A DNA stretch of 64,000 bases, from the NCBI RefSeq assembly GCF_001280845.1, contig NZ_LGHP01000001.1:2690765-2754764 (forward strand). Direction: 5' to 3'. Positions 32,281 through 40,600 of this stretch are shown here, piece by piece. The notes below the pieces were generated by a model. That model saw only the letters and a program-made list of their open reading frames with translations. It was not told the DNA's origin and ran no database searches. The stretch is from Bacillus sp. FJAT-28004. GTDB lineage: Bacteria > Bacillota > Bacilli > Paenibacillales > Paenibacillaceae. How positions within the stretch are numbered: the stretch's first letter is position 1; each line of letters starts with the position of its first letter. The translations under genes and the position numbers were made by a program.

Positions 32281-32377
32281 TTGCACTAATACTGTCCGTT
32301 AGCTTAATAAAATGAGCAGGCCACCGCAGCACCTGCTCATCAATACGTTATTCAACTATCGTTACCCGTTAGCTTAA
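32281..32377. repeat. Cassette-site repeat, complete (hairpin class A)
   Basis: Left core TAATA-CTGTCC-GTTAGCTTAA, hairpin ATGAGCAGG/CCTGCTCAT, right core TTCAACTATC-GTTACCC-GTTAGCTTAA. Confidence 0.92.
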
Positions 32378-32478
32378 TGCTCGCTATTTCATTTATCCTA
32401 TGTGTAACGTCCTATTAGAGCCCCTAGAATAAAGATGCTTTACCGACTACCTCGTTATTTTTATCAAAGAGAGCTACC

Positions 32479-33108
32479 TCATTTGGAGATAACCATTGAA
32501 TTTTCACCAAGGTAAGGCGCATAATCCCATTCATTCGGGCGTCCCCTAAAAACCTCTGAGCGGAGTATCACTTCATTATTTTTATCAATAACAATTAAAT
32601 AAGCTTTTACAACAGATACTTCATGGACAATATATAGACTTGCTTTTTGTTTTCTATCAGGACTTGAAAATGTCTTTTTCCAAAACCATTCATTTTTCAT
32701 ATCTGCTTTTATTACCAGATCAAATGCTTGGTTGAATGGAGCTGAATCCCAACCTTTTTCAGAAATAATCTTATCAATTCCTTTTCTCAATAATTTCAAT
32801 GTTATTTCCTTTTTTTCTTGATCATTCATGGAGAGGAATGTATCTTTGTGAAATTGAACTTGAGCCGTACAAACACCTGTAAAGTCTTTTATCCCGGGAT
32901 CCGTGATTTCATCTACACATTCAATTAATACTTTCCATGAATCAGTGGTCTTGAATTTGTCAAAAGATCTTTCATATAACGAAGAAACACGGCGAATTTC
33001 ATCCCGAAATTGAACTCTTTTTTGTTTCCAATTTACTTCATAGTCCTCAGGTGTTCCAGCCTTATTGGTATACGTGATGTCCAAATCAAACTCTTTTAAG
33101 ACAGGCAT
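32479..33108 (-). CDS. Hypothetical 209 aa protein, duplicated cassette (copy 2)
   Basis: Nearly identical in DNA and protein to 27614-28243; the changes cluster in the first 30 codons (ITYTNKAGTPEDYEVNW here). The duplicated block runs from about 80 bases past the stop codon to the left core of the upstream site. The protein is soluble and unrecognised. This copy has complete cassette sites on both sides. Confidence 0.8.
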   Translation of the reverse strand: MPVLKEFDLDITYTNKAGTPEDYEVNWKQKRVQFRDEIRRVSSLYERSFDKFKTTDSWKVLIECVDEITDPGIKDFTGVCTAQVQFHKDTFLSMNDQEKKEITLKLLRKGIDKIISEKGWDSAPFNQAFDLVIKADMKNEWFWKKTFSSPDRKQKASLYIVHEVSVVKAYLIVIDKNNEVILRSEVFRGRPNEWDYAPYLGENSMVISK

Positions 33109-33156
33109 TCCTAAAACCCAATTCTTTCCGATTTTAATTACAAATTCGGGGCCGTT

Positions 33157-33252
33157 GTTGCGTTATCCTGCCCGTTAGCGTAATAAAGAAAAGAAGCAGC
33201 TGCCACGGCAAACTGCTCCTTGATTGTTCAACTATCGTGTCCCGTTAGTTTA
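33157..33252. repeat. Cassette-site repeat, complete (hairpin class B)
   Basis: Left core GCGTTATC-CTGCCC-GTTAGCGTAA, hairpin GAAGCAG/CTGCTCC, right core TTCAACTATC-GTGTCCC-GTTAGTTTAA. Confidence 0.92.
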
Positions 33253-33281
33253 AGTACATTATTTCATAATCTTTGCTTCAA

Positions 33282-33722
33282 TCAATCAACTATACATACT
33301 TTATGAAACCCTTCAGACACCGTTGGAATTTCCAGACTATTGTGCATTTTCATTATAGCAGTATCAGAAACTGGCTTATCTCTTAGACTGTTTCTTTTAC
33401 GGCAAACCTCAATCGGTGTGTTTATGTAATAGCTAATTTTTTCACAGTTAGAATATCTCTTTAAAGCAGCTACTCTTGTTACTGATGCAACATTTGTAGC
33501 ATCAAGTATGACACTAATTCCCTTTGTTATATTATTAAATGCCCTAGAATATAATTCATTAAATACAATAGGATCATTCTTTTCTTCATAACCACCGGGA
33601 AATAACTCTTCTTTTAATGCATCCGAAGACAGTATTACCGCAGTTTCTTTAATAGCTAATTCCTTTGCGAATGTAGATTTCCCTGCTCCGGGCAAGCCAA
33701 CTAACATGATTAACTTAGGCAT
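33282..33722 (-). CDS. P-loop kinase (AAA_33 type), cassette gene
   Basis: 146 aa. MPKLIMLVGLPGAGKSTFAK holds the Walker A motif GLPGAGKST. VILSSDALKEELF and VILDATNVASVTRVAALKRY are the D-N segment and Walker B region of the polynucleotide-kinase-like AAA_33 family, and CRKRNSLRDKPVSDTAIMKM is the lid arginine region. It probably phosphorylates a nucleotide, nucleic acid end or small molecule. GAGGGA precedes the start. Confidence 0.87.
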   Translation of the reverse strand: MPKLIMLVGLPGAGKSTFAKELAIKETAVILSSDALKEELFPGGYEEKNDPIVFNELYSRAFNNITKGISVILDATNVASVTRVAALKRYSNCEKISYYINTPIEVCRKRNSLRDKPVSDTAIMKMHNSLEIPTVSEGFHKVCIVD

Positions 33723-33816
33723 ATCATTTCCCTCTCTTTCTTTTGTCTTCGTTAAGATCCAACACTTCTAGACACACCTCCTAGTCCCTCTCCTCTCAAT
33801 TTGTCTGAATATAACA

Positions 33817-33912
33817 GTATCACTATTCTGGCCGTTAGCTTAATAAAGAAAAGGAGCAACTGCCGTAGCAAACTACCCCCTTGTGTGTTAAACTATCTTA
33901 TCCCGTTAGCGT
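33817..33912. repeat. Cassette-site repeat, complete (hairpin class B)
   Basis: Left core CTATT-CTGGCC-GTTAGCTTAA, hairpin GGAGCAACTG with CTACCCCC, right core TTAAACTATC-TTATCCC-GTTAGCGTCC. Right side matches the site at 28291. Confidence 0.88.
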
Positions 33913-34022
33913 CCACCTGTATCCGCTACTTCGAAATGCCTCGGGCCGAGCGAGAGGCTAATACCCGAAGCGTGAATGGTTTGTTATCGGAAGTTCATGC
34001 CTTCCTCGAATTTGCTAAATGA
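33913..34022 (+). pseudogene. Fragment resembling a tyrosine recombinase core-binding domain
   Basis: About 33 plus-strand codons (YFEMPRAEREANTRSVNGLL then SEVHAFLEFAK, ending at TGA 34018) follow the pattern of the SAM-like N-terminal domain of integrases, where an N-T-R/V-N-x-x-L-S-x-V-x-x-F-x-x-F helix is typical. GC content is higher than in the neighbouring genes. No catalytic domain follows. The assignment is weak and rests on this pattern only. Confidence 0.3.
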
Positions 34023-34030
34023 GATATAAC

Positions 34031-34552
34031 TTAATCATGAAACATAATTACAACTCTATAATGGGATGGATCTCTATGTACTAATCTCTTCAACGCCTTT
34101 AAAAACTCTTCTCCGATTGCACTATAATCAACAACATCAACGACTAATTCGTTATCCATTGTGTAATCCTCATATTCTATCTTTTGATCCCAATTAAACT
34201 TGAAGATTTCGTCAAACGTAAACCAGGTACACGTATGAGACTCTCCACATTCAAACTCTTGTCTTATCTCTTCTGAAACATCATTCGGCAATCCTCTGGG
34301 ATTACTAATATATGGAATATCAATGTATGCGTTTCTTTGATTTGCCAGAATTGCATGAAGCCAATATCCTCCACCTGTATATACCAAATCTCTCCAATCT
34401 ATATGCCACAACGAATGCTTTCGTTCAGGGTACAATACTGCATATTGGTTCTTTATCCACTTATCTAGAGAGACCCAGACTCCATTTTGTTTTAAGATAT
34501 CGTCACGTCGAAAAAACATCTCCTCCACGTAGCATAACATTACTGTCCCCAT
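34031..34552 (-). CDS. Hypothetical 173 aa protein, cassette gene
   Basis: Unrecognised cytosolic protein, rich in Trp, Tyr and Asp: DILKQNGVWVSLDKWIKNQY, SLWHIDWRDLVYTGGGYWLH, CTWFTFDEIFKFNWD. It looks like a phage- or toxin-related immunity protein, but no family is recognised. GGAGAGA precedes the ATG. Confidence 0.68.
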   Translation of the reverse strand: MGTVMLCYVEEMFFRRDDILKQNGVWVSLDKWIKNQYAVLYPERKHSLWHIDWRDLVYTGGGYWLHAILANQRNAYIDIPYISNPRGLPNDVSEEIRQEFECGESHTCTWFTFDEIFKFNWDQKIEYEDYTMDNELVVDVVDYSAIGEEFLKALKRLVHRDPSHYRVVIMFHD

Positions 34553-34642
34553 AATATCTCTCCTGTGTTATTGCATGAATTTCCGACTACATCTTATTTG
34601 TGAACGTCGCAAAATTCCCATATTCAAGATATGCGCGATGTC

Positions 34643-34744
34643 AATTAAACTATCATGCTCTTTACGTTAGCATATCAAAGAAAGAGAGCAGCTGCCTCGG
34701 CATACTGATCCTCATTGTTAAACTAAAGTTAGCCGTTAGCGTAA
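34643..34744. repeat. Cassette-site repeat, complete but diverged (class B)
   Basis: Left core TTAAACTATC-ATGCTCTTTAC-GTTAG, hairpin GAGAGCAGCTG with CATACTGATCC, right core TTAAACTAAA-GTTAGCC-GTTAGCGTAA. Confidence 0.75.
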
Positions 34745-34769
34745 TAAACACTTTTACACTTTTACACTT

Positions 34770-35377
34770 TTACGCTTTTTTCTTATTTTCCTTTTTTAAG
34801 ATGCCTCTTGATTGCTGATATTGAAATGTTCCAAATATAAAAGAAGCTATCGTTTTTGATGCATTAACCACTAGAATAGCGTGATGTGCGTCTGGTTCGT
34901 ATTTCCTTGAATGCGAGTCACTAATAACGTTTCGTATCGTTCCTAACCCTTGAACTGTGCTTGCTAGTCCAGTATTACTTGCTTTAACGGTTCAATTATT
35001 TCTGGCTTAGATGGGTCAAGATTTAATACCTTTCTAGCCTCGTTTGATAATTTAACCAAATCATTTTTGGGATCAGGATGCTCACCAGTAATTGTAAAGA
35101 CAATCTCTTTTAGTACGCCCTCTAAAAGACTTCTTGCGTTTGTTATAGCCCCCGCATAGTCATGCTCAAGAATCTTCCTATCACATTTTTTCAGTTCATC
35201 CCTAATATGATCATATGTCAAATAACTAGGCGGCTTAAACTCAATAGGTATAAATTGAACCGTGATTGAACGCTCTTTTACAATATCTATAAAGGGATTA
35301 AACGTATCTTGAATAAATAGTAGCGCTTCATTCTAATGTGTATTCCCATCATATGTATACGTCAAAAACTCTTCCAT
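34770..35377 (-). pseudogene. Abortive-infection family protein (Abi C-terminal domain), broken
   Basis: Reading MEEFLTYTYDGNTH, a TAG stop, EALLFIQDTFNPFIDIVKER, then THDHIRDELKKCDRKILEHD-like sequence (actual start MTYDHIRDEL at 35221), and after a frameshift near 34985 VKASNTGLASTVQGLGTIRN and DSHSRKYEPDAHHAILVVNA. The second part matches the Abi_C type C-terminal domain (G-L-x-x-x-V-Q-G-L-G-x-x-R-N and H-A). Members abort phage infection. One nonsense codon and one frameshift make this copy inactive. It sits in the cassette position next to the site at 34643. Confidence 0.6.
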
Positions 35378-35527
35378 CTCCAATGTTTTTTATGCTCTTT
35401 CAACATCACATAAATTAGGTCTTGTCTTATGATTTAGGAGGTGATAGTCAAGTAATCATCCATATCTTCACCTTCTAGGGTAAATAAGCACTCGTAGAAT
35501 CCTATTTCCTCGTCGTAATGGCATTAT

Positions 35528-35585
35528 GCAATGACAAGAACTTGCTCCCATAAATAGAAAAAGCCGCGATTTACGCGACTTAATC
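35528..35585. repeat. MITE-like fragment related to 30575-30755
   Basis: TGACAAGAACTTGCTCCCAT followed by an A-rich stretch and a GCCGC/GCGAC hairpin. Same order as in the 30.6 kb element. The rest of 35378-35592 has no gene. Confidence 0.5.
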
Positions 35586-35592
35586 TTATTAC

Positions 35593-37008
35593 TCACTTTG
35601 CCTCCTCGCCCTTCTGCATGCGGAAAACATGGGCGATCGGAGCATGCCCGTTCAATTCGCAATCCGGAAGCGTGATCGAGATACCTTCCGGCGTACGCTC
35701 AACCTGCAGCAATGCGTCGCTTCCGACAAGCTCGATGCTGGAAACGGGCTCCTGATAAGGAATATGAACGACCTTGGAGACGGCTGCATTTGCGCTTTCA
35801 TACAAGTAGGTACAGTACACGGTATTTCCTTTCGAGGTGAATGCGCAGGCACCGATATAATACGGCGCGCACACACGTGTGCCGTATACCGCCTCGCCGT
35901 AAACCTCCATCCATGCGCCCAATTCCTTGATGCTTTTGACCGCCCCGGCCGGCAATCGTCCGTCGGGCTGAGGACCTACATTCAGCGCTAAATTGCCTCC
36001 TTTGGATACGATTTCCATCAGAATTCGAACGATCTCCCTCCCCGATTTATACTGGTCATCGTATTTGAAAGCCCACTGTTTGCCGATCGTAATGCAGCTT
36101 TCCCACGGTACGTTCAGCGGACGCTCCGGAATCGCTTGCTCCGGCGTCACATAATTTTCGTAAGGCCCTCCGACTGTACGGTCCGCGGACAGCAGCCAAG
36201 GCTGCATTTGACGGGCTCGCTCGACGACCTCGCCTAATCGAATGTCCTGCTTAACCTCGTCACTCTCTTTGACCCAGCCCGCATCCAGCCACAATATATC
36301 GATCCGGCCGTAACGGGTCATCAGCTCCATGATTTGCTCATGGGTAAAATCAACGAATTTCTCCCACAGCCACGGATATTCCTCGGGGGAGTACGATGGC
36401 CCTCTCCACGTATCGCGGCCCCTCTCCATTCCTGGCGCCCAGTAGTACGGCATATGCCAATCCGCCTTCGAGAAATAAGTGGCGATCGCCAGCCCCTTGC
36501 TGCGGAAAGCGTCAAACACATGCTTGCAAACGTCGGCATAGCGGTGTGCATGAAACGGCGTTTCGGTGCCGGTAATCCGATAATTCGTCGTATGTGTGTC
36601 CCACATGCAAAATCCGTCGTGATGCTTGGTCGTAAAAATCAAATATTTGAACCCGCCTTCGGCGGCGATTTCCGCCCATACCTCCGGCTGGAGGCGGAAC
36701 GGATTGAACGTGCGGTTCAGGCCGAAATATTCGCGCTTCAACTCTTCGTAGTCGCTCGTCCAGTCGACATCTTTACGCGCCCAATCACCGTCTTCATCGC
36801 TGAGAATCCAGGACTCGGCCTCGATCTGCGAATAAGGTCCCCAATGCATCATTAGGGCCAATTTCTGATCCTTGAACCATTCCAATCTTTCCAGCGTAAT
36901 CGAATTTTCTGGTTTCATCCAATTCGTCTCACTGCTGTAACCGTGGACGCCTTCATTCAATTCCGGCCCATCGGCTTGCTGAAATTCCTTGATTTCCATA
37001 TCCTTCAT
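35593..37008 (-). CDS. Alpha-L-fucosidase (GH29)
   Basis: About 471 aa. KYLIFTTKHHDGFCMWDTHT and RIDILWLDAGW are the GH29 substrate-binding His pair and the catalytic nucleophile Asp; the beta-barrel is followed by a C-terminal beta domain. No signal peptide, so it acts in the cytoplasm, on fucosylated oligosaccharides brought in by the ABC transporter. Start at 37008 chosen by AAGGAGG eight bases upstream. It is followed upstream by the mutarotase, likely the same operon; base composition is higher in GC than in the cassette regions. Confidence 0.92.
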   Translation of the reverse strand: MKDMEIKEFQQADGPELNEGVHGYSSETNWMKPENSITLERLEWFKDQKLALMMHWGPYSQIEAESWILSDEDGDWARKDVDWTSDYEELKREYFGLNRTFNPFRLQPEVWAEIAAEGGFKYLIFTTKHHDGFCMWDTHTTNYRITGTETPFHAHRYADVCKHVFDAFRSKGLAIATYFSKADWHMPYYWAPGMERGRDTWRGPSYSPEEYPWLWEKFVDFTHEQIMELMTRYGRIDILWLDAGWVKESDEVKQDIRLGEVVERARQMQPWLLSADRTVGGPYENYVTPEQAIPERPLNVPWESCITIGKQWAFKYDDQYKSGREIVRILMEIVSKGGNLALNVGPQPDGRLPAGAVKSIKELGAWMEVYGEAVYGTRVCAPYYIGACAFTSKGNTVYCTYLYESANAAVSKVVHIPYQEPVSSIELVGSDALLQVERTPEGISITLPDCELNGHAPIAHVFRMQKGEEAK

Positions 37009-37126
37009 CGGGTTGCCTCCTTCGGTTCTCCGTATCACTTCGAAGTGAAAATTTTAAGATTGTCGAAGACTTTCCTCAAATTCTTTTAACTCAATCACTC
37101 TATGTAGTTAAGTTTGAAGAAACGCC

Positions 37127-37450
37127 CTAATCCATATGAAATACTTCCTCCATTGTCGCCCACCATTCTCCTTCCGAAGCGGAATCAACTGGTTCCTGAC
37201 ACGGATCAGTTAGTTTCCACCACGCTTGCGTGTTCGGGTCAGCAGCCATATTAGCCATATCTTTCTCGAAGTCTTGTCCCGTGTATTCCAAGTAACTAAA
37301 GAGATTCCCATCTCGGTAGTATATAGAGTAATTTTGGATGTTACATTCTTTTAACCGATTTAAGACTTCAGGCCATGCTGCCGCGTGTAATGCTTTGTAT
37401 TCGGCTAACCTATCCATTTTCACCTTAATGATCCATCCGTATCTTTTCAT
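37127..37450 (-). CDS. L-rhamnose/L-fucose mutarotase-like protein
   Basis: About 107 aa of the COG3254 family (L-rhamnose mutarotase, DUF718). MKRYGWIIKVKMDRLAEYKA, LHAAAWPEVLNRLKECNIQN and YSIYYRDGNLFSYLEY hold the substrate-binding His and Tyr residues. Interconverts anomers of a 6-deoxyhexose. Beside a fucosidase the likely substrate is L-fucose. Start at 37450 follows GAGGGATG. It lies 118 bases upstream of the fucosidase gene on the same strand. Confidence 0.85.
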   Translation of the reverse strand: MKRYGWIIKVKMDRLAEYKALHAAAWPEVLNRLKECNIQNYSIYYRDGNLFSYLEYTGQDFEKDMANMAADPNTQAWWKLTDPCQEPVDSASEGEWWATMEEVFHMD

Positions 37451-37540
37451 TGTCATCCCTCTTTGACTCATATCGTCCATTTCGTCATTCGTTATTTTAT
37501 TAGGTAAATTAATTTGTAAAGGCTCTACTTAGGATGTCCC

Positions 37541-37606
37541 CAAGCAAGTCCTATATTGGATTGTTCTATCGTCTCAACGAAAACTCCCTATATAGGACTT
37601 TTGGGG
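37541..37606 (-). terminator. Large inverted repeat after the SLH-protein gene
   Basis: CCCC, AGTCCTATAT and their complements ATATAGGACT and GGGG form an interrupted 16 bp stem. It lies directly 3' of the 1804-residue gene and is a plausible terminator for it. Confidence 0.5.
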
Positions 37607-37615
37607 TTAACATGC

Positions 37616-40600
37616 TTACTGTAAAACTCTATTGAGCAAAGCTGCTGCTTCGGCACGGGAAGAGATACCGCTCGGAACGAATTTGTTTGAATCGCGTCCA
37701 TTAATAAAATGAAGTGCCGCCGCCGCTCTTACTGAATCAAGCGCCCAGGCTGCCACAGCGGATTCGTCTGTGAAGAATGAAGCCGTATTTCCGTTCAACT
37801 TGACGTCTTTCAAGATCACATACGCCCGCATCATCATGGTGACCATTTCTTCACGTTTGATTCTCGCATTGGGATCGAAAGTCGTTGTGCTTGTTCCTTT
37901 AATAATGCCTGCTTTGACAGCTATGGAAACAGCATCTTCGTACCAGGCACCCTTCGACACATCCGTAAATTTCGATTCGCCTACTGATGTCAGATTCAAT
38001 GCTTTGACAAGCATCGCTGTAAATTCGGCCCGTGTGATGGAACGCTCTGGCTCGAACATTGCCGCACTAGTACCGTCAATAATGTGCTTCGCCGCTAACT
38101 GTTCGATCGCATCAGCCGCCCAATGAGTGGACTTAACATCGGTAAATGATTTCTTGAATTCGAGCATCGCATATTTGCTGAAATGGTGAATATTAGCGAC
38201 CCATTCTCCGTTAATAAACGTGCCTCGCACATATTCCAGCGAACCATTGTCAGCCAAGTAGTAAATGCCAGTCAGTTTTGGATTTAAGGAAGGATCCACT
38301 TTGAATCGAATCGTCATCGGCTTATCGAAGCTGCTCAAGCTTGTCACTTTACCATCTTTCCCGACAATCGATAAGCTAAAATTGATCACTTTGCCAGAAA
38401 GTTTAATTTGTGCAAGTGTGGAAGATTGGCTTATCGCTAGAAGGTTGTTAGCATCGGATTCGGATAAGGGAGTCATGATCAACTCTATCTTGCTGTTTTG
38501 TTTATCTTCTGCGGACAATTTATCTACCAACTGTTTAAGCAATTCAGCAGGTACATCCAACGTGAATGGACCCATTTGAATAACTAATTGATTATGTCCG
38601 AGCAGTTCGGCTGCATTAGCAGGAAGTACAATTTTCTCTTTATCTTTGGCTATGATCGTCACAACTCCGTTGGAAGCTGTAGAGGTAAGGTCTTCCGTTT
38701 TCACTATAAGTGTATTTCCATTGACTGTACCACTGCCACCACCAGTAGAAGGGTTATTGTCCCCTCCACCAGTGTCCTTTGGCTTAAACGTAACATTGAT
38801 CATATGGTCGGCAGTTACTTTGGCAACCGTATAGACGTTGGCCGTCACCGATACGTCGGTGCCGTCTAAACTCACCTTGTCGATTTCGTATCCAGCGTTC
38901 GGATTGAATGTAAAAGTTTGATCAGCACCCTCATCGACTACAACGGCGCCGTTAGGGCTGATCGTTCCGTTTTCCCCCGCACTCGCTGTGATCGTATGTG
39001 TCTGGTTACCACCACCAGTGTCCTTTGGCTTAAACGTAACATTGATCATATGGTCGGCAGTTACGTTGGTTACCGTATAGACGTTGGCGGTCACTGACAC
39101 GTCGGTACCGTTTACCCACAACTTGTCGATTTCGTATCCATTGTTCGGATTGAATGTAAAGGTTTGATCAGCACCCTCATCGACTACAACGGCGCCGTTA
39201 GGGCTGATCGTTCCGTTTTCCCCCGCACTCGCTGTGATCGTATGTGTCTTAGCACCAATCTCACCATTTTCCCGAAGGTTATAGAGCTCAAGCTCATACA
39301 AAGCGTACATGCCCCACGTCGTATAGTTCGCATCATTGATCTGTATTCTCAGCTTCATTGCGTCCTTTATTGTAGGAATATTGGCAAAGGTGTACTCCAT
39401 GACGTTGTCATCTACGCTGCTTTTCCATTGGATCGGTACCCCATTCGCTATGGTTTCAAAGTTTACTCCGTCTGTAGAAGCCTGAACATCAATATTGGAA
39501 ATACCCTGGAGTAATCCAGAAGTTGTGGCCATGACGATGGTGTTAAAGGTTTGCGGCTGTTCCCAAGTAAGATTAATCTGATGCGGAAATTGATGATTGG
39601 CTCGTAAACTCGCGAACATGGTACCATAACTGCCGTCAACCATATTCGAAACACCATAGCCGCTATTATCTTCCCTTGCAGCTGATGCTGTAATAGTAGA
39701 ATAGCTTCTGGCAATATTGGTGCCGGGTTCATTCACATTGCCTTTCAGAATGTTCAACGTGTAGAGCATTGACGTCGTCCCGTCGCTTGCGGTGGACTTG
39801 ATATGAACCATGCTTTTACCGATTGGAATATCAATCGCCTGCGCCGTGTTATTGTCGACGGTCTTTCCGTTGATCTGCAGCGTACCCGCTTCATCCGAAA
39901 GTGTTGCCGTAATCGCGATGGTGTTTACATCATTAGGAATCATTACCGGGTAGGTCGTCGTGCTGTTGTCAAACGTAAAGGAAGGAACATTAGAGATTGC
40001 TAAATTTCTTAGCGTTCCATCTGCTACAGGACTAATCTCTCCGTTGTCTGGAAGGTTATAAAGCTCAAGCTCATATAAAGCGTATATGCCCCAATACGTA
40101 TTGTTAGCGTCATTGACCCGTATCCTCAGCTTCAGCGCGTCATTAACTGTAGGGATATTGGCATACGTGTATTCCATTTTGTTGTCGTCTGTGCTGCTAT
40201 TCCATTGAATCGGTACCCGCTTCGCAATCGTTGTCCAATTCGTTCCATCCGAAGTAGCCTCAACGTCAATATCCGTTATACCCTGTAATAACCCTGATGG
40301 CGTGGCCATGACAATCGTATTAAAGGTCATCTGTTGATCCCAAGTAAGATTGATCTCATGTGGGAACGGGTGGGTGTTAGTATACCCGCTAATACTAGCA
40401 AACATGGAACCGTAACTGCCGTCAACCATATTCGAAACGCCATAGCCGCTACTGTCTTCCCTGGCAGCTGTTGCTGTAATAGCTGAATAACTTCTCGCAA
40501 TATTGGTGGTCGGTTGATTCACATTGCCTTTGAGAAAGTTCAAAGTATATAGTCTCGTGGTTTCCCCATCACTTGCGGTAGACCGAATATGGATCTTACT

